From the NCBI GenBank assembly GCA_949286445.1, contig CASECL010000075.1, positions 1 through 12,980 on the forward strand: a DNA stretch of 12,980 bases. The letters run 5' to 3'. This document shows positions 1-6,574 of this stretch, piece by piece. Source of the DNA: an uncultured bacterium. GTDB taxonomy: Bacteria > Verrucomicrobiota > Lentisphaeria > Victivallales > Victivallaceae. The notes under the pieces are model-generated. The model saw nothing but the letters and a program-made list of their open reading frames with translations, was not told the DNA's origin and searched no databases. The position numbers and the translations under genes were made by a program. Position 1 is the stretch's first letter, and every line of letters starts with the position of its first letter.

Positions 1-138
1 GGACAGTTTTCACTGGAGGCGGTCGCCTGTCTCGGATGCTGCAGCCTGGCTCCGGTAATGAGCGTTAACGGTCGGGTTTACGGAAATCTGGATCGCCGGA
101 AGACGGCGAAAATACTTAAGGAGTACGCGGCAAAATGA
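1..138 (+). CDS. nuoE: NuoE/HydC-like [2Fe-2S] subunit, C-terminal fragment
   Basis: The window opens inside this gene; only the last 45 residues are visible, in frame from base 1 to the TGA at 136-138. They contain CLGCCSLAPVM followed by NGRVYGNL and a short helix ending in KILKEYAAK. This matches the end of the thioredoxin-like ferredoxin fold of NuoE, HydC and HymA, where the last two cysteine ligands of the [2Fe-2S] cluster sit in a CLGxC motif; here the x is also Cys. In this family the subunit passes electrons to or from the FMN-bearing NuoF-type partner. The stop overlaps the start of that partner in an ATGA junction, so the two are almost certainly translated together. It could belong to a bifurcating hydrogenase-like complex rather than respiratory complex I, which the neighbours favour. 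The symbol names the family only. Confidence 0.85.
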   Translation, partial: GQFSLEAVACLGCCSLAPVMSVNGRVYGNLDRRKTAKILKEYAAK

Positions 139-1847
139 GTGAAAATATTGTTAAAATCAGAGTAGGTACCGCCTCCTGCGGTATTGCCGCCGGTGCCGGA
201 GCCGTATTGGACGCGCTCCGGGAAAAGGCTCCCGCGTCAATTCCGGTAGAGGAAACCGGATGTCTGGGATATTGTTTTGCAGAGCCCATGGTGGAAGCGA
301 TTACCGCTGACGGCGGCAGTATCCTGTACGGCAAAGTCGCGGCAGAAGATGCGGATAATATCCTTGCGCTGGGTGAAAACAAACGTTTTGAAGTGCCGGA
401 AGGACGTAAAAAACGGGAATTGACCAAGGTAATGGCTCTGGCCGGACGTATTAACCCGGTGGATTTTGATGATTATGTTGCCCACCGCGGTTACGAGGGA
501 CTGAAAAAGGCCCTGGCTATGTCTCCGGAAGAGGTGGTCAATGAGGTGAAAATATCCGGACTCCGCGGCCGGGGCGGCGGCGGATTTCCCACCGGCACGA
601 AGTGGAGTTTCCTGGCGGCGAAGAAGACGCCGGAAAAAATTCTTATCTGCAATGCTGACGAGGGCGATCCCGGCGCATTCATGGACCGTTCACTGATGGA
701 GAGCGTGCCGCATCAGATGCTGGAAGGTATGCTGATTGCCGCTTATGCCACCGGAGCCACCAAGCTCTTTATTTACTGCCGGGCGGAGTACCCGCTGGCA
801 ATCAAGCACCTCAATATTGCCATAGAACAGATTTATCAGCATAAGCTCAATGTCATCAACGGCCGCGAACTCGAAATCGTGATTAAAGAGGGCGCAGGTG
901 CTTTTGTCTGCGGTGAGGAAACCGCATTGATCGCTTCACTGGAGGGCGGGCGCGGCACGCCCCGTTTCCGTCCGCCGTTTCCGACTGACAGCGGATGGAA
1001 GAACTTCCCCTCGATGATCAACAACGTTGAAACCTATGGCAATGTTCCTCTGATATTGCGCGACGGCGGTGAAGCATTTGCCAGCGTGGGAACCGAGGGG
1101 AGCAAGGGAACTAAACTTTTCGCTTTGGCCGGCGACCTGAAATACCCCGGACTGGTGGAAGTGCCCATGGGTATAACGCTGGGTGAAATTGTTTTTGATA
1201 TCGGCGGAGCTGATCCGGAGAATGTCAAGGCGGTTCAGACCGGCGGTCCCTCCGGCGGCTGTATCCCGGTGGATAAATTTGATGTTCCGGTGGACTACGA
1301 TTCACTTAAAGCTCTGGGCGCGATTATGGGATCCGGCGGTATGATTGTAATCGGCAAAAACCGCTGCATGGTGGAGACGGCGCGTTATTTTCTGGACTTC
1401 ACGCACCGGGAATCCTGCGGCAAATGCACCTTCTGCCGGGTGGGTACCAAGCGGATGTTCGAAACGCTGGAACGGATCACCCGCGGCGAAGGCGTGCCGA
1501 AAGATCTGGACTTCCTGGCGGATATCGGACCGAAGATCAAAGCCGGTGCCTTGTGCGGACTCGGTCAGACCGCGCCCAATCCGGTGCTGGCAACCTTGCG
1601 TTATTTCCGCAACGAATATGAAGATCATGTTATTCATCACCGCTGTTCGGCATTGCAGTGCAGCGCGCTGGTGGATCTGAAAATTGACAAGAGCAAGTGC
1701 GTCAAGTGCCGTATGTGCATCAAAACCTGTCCGGTGGGAGCGATCAGTGATGACTTTGTTATCGATCCGGACAAGTGCACCAGATGCGACAGTTGCAAGG
1801 AAGTGTGTCCGAAAAAAGCTATTTCACGGGTGGGGAAAGGGTTGTAA
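135..1847 (+). CDS. nuoF: NuoF/HydB-like NADH-binding FMN iron-sulfur subunit
   Basis: This 570-residue protein is a soluble NADH dehydrogenase subunit of the HydB/HymB/NuoF family, which takes hydride from NADH to FMN and spreads electrons through Fe-S clusters. Residues 1-100 form a thioredoxin-like [2Fe-2S] domain (TASCGIAAG, then GCLGYC). The 51-kDa core follows, with the FMN/NADH loop GRGGGGFPTGTKW near 145-157, CNADEGDPGAF near 172-183, and GAGAFVCGEETALI near 253-266. An SLBB region is followed by the ESCGKCTFC 4Fe-4S site near 426-434. The C-terminus carries two extra 4Fe-4S motifs (CVKCRMCIKTCP near 522 and CTRCDSCKEVCP near 547). Complex I NuoF lacks both end domains, so the HydB-like form of bifurcating hydrogenases and NAD-linked formate dehydrogenases fits better. 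An AAGGAG lies 11 nt before the start. The gene overlaps nuoE by 4 nt and ends 6 nt before the next gene. Confidence 0.93.
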   Translation: MSENIVKIRVGTASCGIAAGAGAVLDALREKAPASIPVEETGCLGYCFAEPMVEAITADGGSILYGKVAAEDADNILALGENKRFEVPEGRKKRELTKVMALAGRINPVDFDDYVAHRGYEGLKKALAMSPEEVVNEVKISGLRGRGGGGFPTGTKWSFLAAKKTPEKILICNADEGDPGAFMDRSLMESVPHQMLEGMLIAAYATGATKLFIYCRAEYPLAIKHLNIAIEQIYQHKLNVINGRELEIVIKEGAGAFVCGEETALIASLEGGRGTPRFRPPFPTDSGWKNFPSMINNVETYGNVPLILRDGGEAFASVGTEGSKGTKLFALAGDLKYPGLVEVPMGITLGEIVFDIGGADPENVKAVQTGGPSGGCIPVDKFDVPVDYDSLKALGAIMGSGGMIVIGKNRCMVETARYFLDFTHRESCGKCTFCRVGTKRMFETLERITRGEGVPKDLDFLADIGPKIKAGALCGLGQTAPNPVLATLRYFRNEYEDHVIHHRCSALQCSALVDLKIDKSKCVKCRMCIKTCPVGAISDDFVIDPDKCTRCDSCKEVCPKKAISRVGKGL

Positions 1848-1853
1848 AATATT

Positions 1854-3887
1854 ATGAGTAACGTGGAATTTATTCTTGACGGCAAAACCGTTTCCGCCGC
1901 GCCGGGAGAAACCATTCTTGAAGTGGCGCGCCGGGAAAATATTTATATTCCGTCCCTGTGCCGGGACGAACGCATCAGCAAAAATACCAGCTGTTTTGTC
2001 TGCGTGGTAAGAGACGAGAAAACCGGGCGTTTTATGCCTTCCTGCGCCGCCTGTCCGGCGCCGGGACAGCGGATTGACGCTTCATCGGAACAGGTTCAGT
2101 CCATGCGGCGTACCGCTCTGGAGCTGCTGTTGAGCGAACACTCCGGAGACTGTGAAGCACCCTGTACCATGGCCTGTCCTGCTCACGCCAGTGTGGAGGA
2201 ATATGTGCGCGCCGGACGCAATGGCGAATGGCTCAAAGCATTGCAGATTATCAAACAGCGCATTCCGCTGCCGATGAGTATCGGGCGGGTGTGTCCCCGG
2301 TTCTGTGAAAAGGACTGCCGCAAAAATATTTTCGGCAAACCGGTGGCGATAAATGAATTCAAACGGCTGGCGGCTGATTTGTATTACGATACCTACATGG
2401 AGGAACTGCCCCCGTCAAACGGCAAAAGTGTGGCGATTGTCGGTGCCGGTCCGGCGGGATTGAGTGCGGCATATTATCTGCGGCTCAAAGGATTTGAGGT
2501 AACCGTATTTGAAGCCATGCCTCAGGGCGGCGGCATGCTGCGTTACGGCATTCCGGAATACCGCCTGCCCAAGGCAATTCTGGATCGTGAACTGGCCCAC
2601 TTTGAAAAGATGGGTGTGCTGTTCAAATATAATATGAAGCTGGGAGTCAATGTCTCCCTGGATGAATTGAAACAGAATTACGATGCGGTCGCCATCTGCG
2701 TCGGCTGCTGGAAAGCCTCCGGTTTGCGCTGCGAAGGCGAGGAACTGGCGGTGAACGGTATCGATTTCCTGCGGAAAGTGGCGGAAAACGGCAATACCGG
2801 CGAAAATCCCGGCAAGACCGTGGTAGTGGGCGGCGGCAATACCGCCATGGACTGCCTGCGTACCGCAGTGCGTCTGGGCGGCAGTGAAGTAATTTGCTTC
2901 TATCGCCGTACCGAAAAAGAGATGCCGGCGGAAAAACTGGAAATCGCCGAGTGCCGGGAAGAAGGAGTTAATTTTGAATTTCTGGTTGCCCCGGTTAAAC
3001 TGGAGAAGCGTGACGGCCGTCTGGTTCTGACCTGCCGCCGCATGGAACTGGGTGAACCGGATGCCTCCGGCCGCCGGAAACCGGTGGAGGTAAAGGGCAG
3101 TGAGTTTGAAACCGTCTGCGATACGGTCATCGGTGCAATCGGTCAGAAGTGCCGGATGCCGGAAGGCGTTAAAGTTAATGATTTCGGTTACGCCGGAGCC
3201 GAACATGGTAAAGCTCAGGTGGAGGGCAAGGTTTTTGCCGCCGGAGACTGTTTGAGCGGCGCGGCCACCGTGGTGGAAGCGGTTGCCGGAGGACGGAAAC
3301 TGGCTCTGGAAGTGGATAATTTTGTTACCGGAGCGGCGATGCCGGAAGAGCATGAGGTGTTTGTCAGCCGGGGCAGAAAATGGCAGGGAATGAGCGAAAA
3401 AGATGTGGTTTTCCTGCGCAAGGATGTCTCGAATGCTCCGCGTCAGGAATTGAAATTCATCCCGCTGGAGGAACGCAAGACTACGTTTAAAGAAGTTTGT
3501 TCCACCATGACCCCGGAACAGCTGGCAGAGGAGGGCAAACGCTGTATTGAGTGCTCCTGCACCGACAAGGCGGATTGCAAACTCCGTTTCCATGCTGAAC
3601 GCTGTCATGCCAGAGTTGATGTCATCAAAGGCGAAAAACTGCCCCCGTCATACGATAATTCACATCCGGTGATTATCCAGGACCGCGGCAAATGTATCAA
3701 ATGCGGTATTTGCGTCAAAACCTGTAAAGAGGTGGTGAATAAGACTTTGCTTTCCGCCAAGAAACGCGGATTTTTCACCTACGTCGGAACCAGTTTTGAC
3801 CGGACATTGCCGGATTCCTGCGCCGAGTGCGGCGAGTGCATCGAACATTGCCCGGTAGGCGCGCTGGATTGGAGAATAAAGAAGTAA
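1854..3887 (+). CDS. GltD-like FAD/NAD(P)H oxidoreductase fused to NuoG/HydA-type Fe-S modules
   Basis: A 677-residue redox fusion. Residues 1-85 look like the N-terminal [2Fe-2S] ferredoxin domain of NuoG/HydA (LCRDERISKNTSCFVC, then CAAC). Residues 105-185 are the Cys-rich GltD N-terminus (CEAPCTMACPA, RVCPRFCEKDC). The FAD site VAIVGAGPAGLSAAYYL is near 192-208 and the NAD(P)H Rossmann GGGNTAMDCLR near 325-335, followed by FYRRTEKEMPA as in glutamate synthase small subunit and NfnB. FAD motif VFAAGDC lies near 460. The C-terminus adds CIECSC near 563 and two 4Fe-4S sites, CIKCGICVKTC near 614 and CAECGECIEHCP near 656, in HydA/NuoG style. No H-cluster or molybdopterin domain is present. 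With the two upstream genes it probably moves electrons between NADH, NAD(P)H and ferredoxin; bifurcation is inferred. The role as catalytic subunit, or as adapter to one encoded upstream, is open. Confidence 0.85.
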   Translation: MSNVEFILDGKTVSAAPGETILEVARRENIYIPSLCRDERISKNTSCFVCVVRDEKTGRFMPSCAACPAPGQRIDASSEQVQSMRRTALELLLSEHSGDCEAPCTMACPAHASVEEYVRAGRNGEWLKALQIIKQRIPLPMSIGRVCPRFCEKDCRKNIFGKPVAINEFKRLAADLYYDTYMEELPPSNGKSVAIVGAGPAGLSAAYYLRLKGFEVTVFEAMPQGGGMLRYGIPEYRLPKAILDRELAHFEKMGVLFKYNMKLGVNVSLDELKQNYDAVAICVGCWKASGLRCEGEELAVNGIDFLRKVAENGNTGENPGKTVVVGGGNTAMDCLRTAVRLGGSEVICFYRRTEKEMPAEKLEIAECREEGVNFEFLVAPVKLEKRDGRLVLTCRRMELGEPDASGRRKPVEVKGSEFETVCDTVIGAIGQKCRMPEGVKVNDFGYAGAEHGKAQVEGKVFAAGDCLSGAATVVEAVAGGRKLALEVDNFVTGAAMPEEHEVFVSRGRKWQGMSEKDVVFLRKDVSNAPRQELKFIPLEERKTTFKEVCSTMTPEQLAEEGKRCIECSCTDKADCKLRFHAERCHARVDVIKGEKLPPSYDNSHPVIIQDRGKCIKCGICVKTCKEVVNKTLLSAKKRGFFTYVGTSFDRTLPDSCAECGECIEHCPVGALDWRIKK

Positions 3888-3894
3888 TCCGGCC

Positions 3895-3952
3895 TTTTTC
3901 CGCCGCCGCAGGAAGAATGGAGAGCATTTTTCCGGGCATGGCGGCGGGAAAA
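3895..3952 (+). other. Long two-part hairpin between redox operon and speD
   Basis: An outer stem pairs 3895-3907 (TTTTTCCGCCGCC) with 3940-3952 (GGCGGCGGGAAAA), 13 pairs with one G-U. Inside it a second stem pairs 3911-3919 (GGAAGAATG) with 3925-3933 (CATTTTTCC), 9 pairs with one G-U around a GAGAG loop. Only small internal loops separate them. It begins 8 nt after the stop of the redox gene. The bases after it are A-rich, not a T-tract, so a standard intrinsic terminator on the + strand is not shown. It may protect the 3' end of the operon mRNA, cause factor-dependent or weak termination, or act in the speD leader. Confidence 0.6.
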
Positions 3953-3987
3953 TTAAAAAAATAAAAGAAAGCTGAGGTGAGTGAATT

Positions 3988-4794
3988 ATGGGGGGCAGAG
4001 AAGACAGCGTGGCACTGGGAAAACACGTTACTCTGGAATATTACGAGTGTGATCCGGAAATACTCGCTAACGGCAGGGTAATGGAGGATCTTTTTATCGC
4101 CGCGGCCAAAGCGGCGGGAGCTACGGTGCTGGGCTCAGACTTTCATGAATTCACCCCGCAGGGGGTAAGCGGCTTTGTGATTATTGCCGAATCTCACTTT
4201 TCGGTGCATGCCTGGCCGGAACACGAATATGCCGCAGTGGATATTTTCACTTGCGGTGATTCCATCAATTTTCAGGTGGCGATTGACACCCTGAAAGCCG
4301 GAATGAAGTCCGAACAGGTGATTATCTCCGGAGTGATGAACCGGGGAATAGTGGGAAATAACGGGGTGGAACAATTCGTTCCCCTGTTTGAAGACGACAG
4401 TCACAGTTACGCTTTGTCCTGGCGCAAACGCTTTGACGGTACTCACAGCCGTGGTATTTCGGTCAATGTTGATATTTATCAGCCGGAAAAGAGCCGGATG
4501 GGGTCGGCAATCCAGATCGGCAGACTGGTAGAGTCGGCACTGCTGAAAATGAATTTGGATACTCCGGGTGAATTTCAGTGCGGGGAGGAACATTTGAAAA
4601 GCGGGGAAAAGGTGTTCAATTTATCTCAGCCGCTGGGAGACGGAGCGATCAACGGTCAGTTCATGCCGGAGTCGGAACGGATTTATCTCTACATTTATCA
4701 GCATAATTATTTTGAGCCGCGGCATTTTGCCGAGCTGATGCTGGAAACCTTTGGCGGCAAATATTACCGGATGCAGCCGTATTTGCGGCGTTAG
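3988..4794 (+). CDS. speD: S-adenosylmethionine decarboxylase proenzyme (SpeD/SpeH type) with C-terminal repeat domain
   Basis: AdoMet decarboxylases supply aminopropyl groups for spermidine; the proenzyme cuts itself to make a pyruvoyl cofactor. Residues 12-125 are a class 1B (Bacillus/Thermotoga-like) domain with AESHFSVHAWPE: self-cleavage is expected between Glu68 and Ser69, with His74 and Cys89 (FTCGD) as the other catalytic residues. Class 1B enzymes are usually about 120-140 residues, but this one has 268. The extra half (about 158-268) resembles a second copy, with SVNVDIY matching the first strand and PESERIYLYIYQ in the place of the cleavage segment but without Ser/His/Cys; it ends in a family-like strand (MQPYLRR). 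GAGGTGA at 3974-3980, 7 nt before ATG, supports the start. No spermidine synthase (speE) is adjacent. An intrinsic terminator follows. Arginine or ornithine decarboxylase activity, known for some SpeD homologues, cannot be excluded. Confidence 0.88.
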   Translation: MGGREDSVALGKHVTLEYYECDPEILANGRVMEDLFIAAAKAAGATVLGSDFHEFTPQGVSGFVIIAESHFSVHAWPEHEYAAVDIFTCGDSINFQVAIDTLKAGMKSEQVIISGVMNRGIVGNNGVEQFVPLFEDDSHSYALSWRKRFDGTHSRGISVNVDIYQPEKSRMGSAIQIGRLVESALLKMNLDTPGEFQCGEEHLKSGEKVFNLSQPLGDGAINGQFMPESERIYLYIYQHNYFEPRHFAELMLETFGGKYYRMQPYLRR

Positions 4795-4825
4795 TTTTTC
4801 CGGAAAGTTGAAAAAATGGATTATG

Positions 4826-4856
4826 CGGAGAAGCGATCTTGCTTCTCCGTTTTTTT
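4826..4856 (+). terminator. Intrinsic terminator after speD
   Basis: A perfect 9-bp stem, CGGAGAAGC (4826-4834) with GCTTCTCCG (4841-4849), encloses a 6-nt loop GATCTT and is followed directly by seven T residues (4850-4856). It lies about 30 nt after the speD stop, a standard Rho-independent layout. On the opposite strand a T6 run occurs only some 9 nt past the stem, so termination there would be weaker. Confidence 0.92.
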
Positions 4857-5084
4857 ATCGTTTCTGGGGCGGGAAGAGAGAGAAAATTCCCCCCGGGGAG
4901 AGAAAAAAAGAGAAAAGTACAATGCCGGGTGCTGTGCTGAAAACAGCGTGGAAAATTATTCTGCTTTGCCTTTGGAAAATGACTTCATCCAGTCCGTTTC
5001 ATGAAAAATCACCCTGCAACAGGGCGCAGGAAAATACAGTGGAAAAGCGGCAATTCTGCCGGAGCTGAAATAACGGCAAAAAAA
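4857..5084. other. Intergenic region without recognised gene
   Basis: About 230 nt between the speD terminator and the tRNA gene. The first part is purine-rich with a G/C-rich imperfect inverted repeat (GGGGCGGGAA near 4865 against TTCCCCCC). Further on are a short GCTGT/ACAGC repeat and a 5-bp hairpin CGGCA/TGCCG (5048-5061). The open frames that cross it lack family resemblance, and one simply continues from an off-frame reading of speD. I see no convincing small gene or RNA. Confidence 0.5.
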
Positions 5085-5158
5085 TGGCAGTCCTGCAAGG
5101 ATTTGAACCTCGACAAAGTGAACCAGAATCACTTGTGCTACCGTTACACCACAGGACT
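5085..5158 (-). tRNA. tRNA-Gln (anticodon CUG)
   Basis: On the - strand the sequence folds as a full cloverleaf. The acceptor stem AGTCCTG (5158-5152) pairs with CAGGACT (5095-5089). A D-arm contains GGTGTAACGGTAGCAC. The anticodon stem AGTGA/TCACT encloses loop TTCTGGT, giving anticodon CUG, which reads CAG (Gln). The T-arm CGAGG-TTCAAAT-CCTTG completes it. The discriminator is G at 5088 and the CCA end is encoded (5087-5085). Seven T residues (5084-5078 on this strand) follow the CCA directly and may help end transcription. It is oriented opposite to the flanking protein genes. Confidence 0.96.
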
Positions 5159-5172
5159 GCGGAACAGTGTTT

Positions 5173-5200
5173 AATATAGCACGCTTTTTTTAAAAAACAA
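5173..5200 (-). promoter_or_regulatory. Probable sigma-70-type promoter of tRNA-Gln
   Basis: Reading the - strand, TTGTTT (5200-5195) and TATATT (5178-5173) are separated by 16 nt, close to the -35/-10 consensus TTGACA/TATAAT. Initiation about 7 nt past the -10 would leave a leader of only some 8 nt before the mature tRNA 5' end at 5158. The surrounding stretch is markedly AT-rich compared with the rest of the window. Confidence 0.65.
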
Positions 5201-5222
5201 ATCCTTTTTTATATTTTTATCC

Positions 5223-5250
5223 TTGATTTTTGCCGGTTTTAAATTAGATT
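5223..5250 (+). promoter_or_regulatory. Possible promoter for mraY
   Basis: TTGATT (5223-5228) and TAGATT (5245-5250) with a 16-nt spacer form a weak match to a -35/-10 pair. They sit at the edge of the AT-rich stretch shared with the divergent tRNA promoter and about 78 nt upstream of the mraY start. A new promoter is needed here because speD ends in a strong terminator. The -10 match is poor, so an exact position is uncertain. Confidence 0.35.
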
Positions 5251-5327
5251 ATATGTACGGTGCCCGGCACGGGGGGTGTCAGTTGCCGTGTACCGGGGGT
5301 CAGAACAGCTTTAATTCAGGTTTTTTT

Positions 5328-6419
5328 ATGCTTCATTATTTATCTTTTCTCAGTCAGTATTATGGTCCGTTCCGTCTTTTTGATTACATTTCCTTCCGTG
5401 CCGGCGGCGCGGGGATGACCAGTTTTCTTTTAGTTTTGCTGCTGGGCGGTTTTACTGCCAGATATTTGCGGAAACTCAACGCACAGGCCGCCGACCGTTA
5501 CGCCGGGATTATGCCGCCGGAATTCATCGATCAGAACAAGCTTAAGACCCCCTGCATGGGCGGTGTACTGATTGTGGGAGCGGTGGTGGCTTCTTCGCTG
5601 CTTTGGAACCTGCTGGACAAGACGCTTACATATCTATTGATTGTGAATATGGTCGGCTTTGCCGCCATTGGCTTCATAGACGATTTTTACAAGGTATTCC
5701 GCAAACAGCGGGATGGATTGAGCAAAAAAACAAAATTTGCTTTCCAGACGCTGGTGGCGGTGCTGATGGTTTACTCTCTTTATAAGCTGCCGGAAACCGC
5801 ACCTTTCATGGATGATTTCATGCTGCCCTTTATGAAGACCCCCTGGTTTGAAAGCAAATTTGCCGCGGTAATTTCAGTTTTTGCCATCGTGGGAGCGGCA
5901 AATGCCGCCAACTTCACTGACGGAAAAGACGGATTGGCTGCGGGGTGTACAATCTACTGCTCGCTGGTTTACGCAGTATTTGCCTACTTTATGGGACACA
6001 AAATATTTTCGTCTTATTTGAGCATTCCTTTCTCTGACGGTATCGGAGAGGCAGTGATTTTTGCCTCAGCTCTCTGCGGAGCGTGTATCGGTTTTCTCTG
6101 GCACAACTGCCACCCGGCATCAATGTTCATGGGGGATACCGGAAGTCTGGCACTGGGAGGCACAATCGGATTTCTCGCCGTGCTGGTCAGACAGGAAGTT
6201 CTGCTTGTACTGGTGGGGTTTGTCATGGTTATGGAGGTGGTTTCAGTGATCATTCAGGTAGCGTCTTTCCGGCTGACCGGAAAAAGGGTATTTCTCTGCA
6301 CCCCCATACATCACCATTTTGAACGTCTCGGCTGGTCGGAAACTCAGATCGTGGTACGTTTCTGGATTATCGGCGGAGTGTGTGCCCTGCTGGCTCTGGC
6401 TACGCTGAAACTGCGTTGA
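5328..6419 (+). CDS. mraY: Phospho-N-acetylmuramoyl-pentapeptide transferase (MraY)
   Basis: MraY is the multi-pass membrane enzyme that moves phospho-MurNAc-pentapeptide from UDP onto undecaprenyl phosphate, giving lipid I, the first membrane step of peptidoglycan synthesis. The 363 residues match the usual length of about 360. Visible hallmarks are IDDFYK with Asp118/Asp119, NFTDGKDG at 195-202, MGDTGS with Asp270, and the HHHFE motif at 328-332, set among about ten hydrophobic segments. The frame is open further upstream to 5223, but the family N-terminus is MLHYLSFLSQYY-like, followed by FRAGGAGMTS, and a CAGG lies just before the ATG at 5328; the upstream 35 residues are Cys/Gly-rich and unlike MraY. 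The gene is not beside murF, murD or ftsW as it usually is in dcw clusters. Confidence 0.96.
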   Translation: MLHYLSFLSQYYGPFRLFDYISFRAGGAGMTSFLLVLLLGGFTARYLRKLNAQAADRYAGIMPPEFIDQNKLKTPCMGGVLIVGAVVASSLLWNLLDKTLTYLLIVNMVGFAAIGFIDDFYKVFRKQRDGLSKKTKFAFQTLVAVLMVYSLYKLPETAPFMDDFMLPFMKTPWFESKFAAVISVFAIVGAANAANFTDGKDGLAAGCTIYCSLVYAVFAYFMGHKIFSSYLSIPFSDGIGEAVIFASALCGACIGFLWHNCHPASMFMGDTGSLALGGTIGFLAVLVRQEVLLVLVGFVMVMEVVSVIIQVASFRLTGKRVFLCTPIHHHFERLGWSETQIVVRFWIIGGVCALLALATLKLR

Positions 6420-6574
6420 CAGCCTCCACCACCGTACAGGAAAACACCGCAATCCGGAAATGAGGTCGTGTCAACCCCGGCAAACGGTATGGTGACAGGA
6501 TTTCTTCCCGCAGTTCAGGGGTGCGGAACAGCAGGATAATCACAGGAAAAAACAAGACCCCGGAGGAATATTTT
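6420..6574. other. Gap between mraY and the DUF790 gene
   Basis: 155 nt without a + strand gene. No T-tract terminator or convincing promoter is visible, so read-through from mraY is possible. The - strand is open across the gap (see findings), but that frame begins inside the DUF790 gene and matches no family I know. Confidence 0.4.

Noticed and set aside
1..1847. Respiratory complex I operon
   Set aside because: NuoF here has the extra N-terminal ferredoxin-like and C-terminal 2x4Fe-4S domains of HydB-type proteins, and a GltD fusion stands where nuoG would be; no membrane subunits follow.
2415..3608. 397-codon open frame on the - strand inside the GltD-fusion gene
   Set aside because: It lies fully opposite a gene with clear FAD, NAD(P)H and Fe-S motifs; its His/Phe/Gln-rich translation matches no family and is typical of an antisense shadow.
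3895..3960. Hairpin after the redox operon as a standard + strand Rho-independent terminator
   Set aside because: The stem is strong but no T-tract follows it on the + strand; the following bases are TTAAAAAAATAAAAG. Reported as a hairpin of unknown role instead.
4751..5068. Possible small genes between speD and the tRNA (also 4816-5004)
   Set aside because: The frames run through the end of speD or the terminator stem, lack a good ribosome site, and give low-complexity basic peptides with no family resemblance.
5223..5327. Extended N-terminus of MraY from ATG 5223
   Set aside because: The extra 35 residues are unlike MraY, overlap the promoter candidate and G-rich leader, and the family N-terminus begins at 5328.
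6521..6574. Upstream start for the DUF790 protein at 6521
   Set aside because: The GGAGGA at 6562-6567 is correctly placed for ATG 6575, and family members begin with the MLxxDL-like segment found there.
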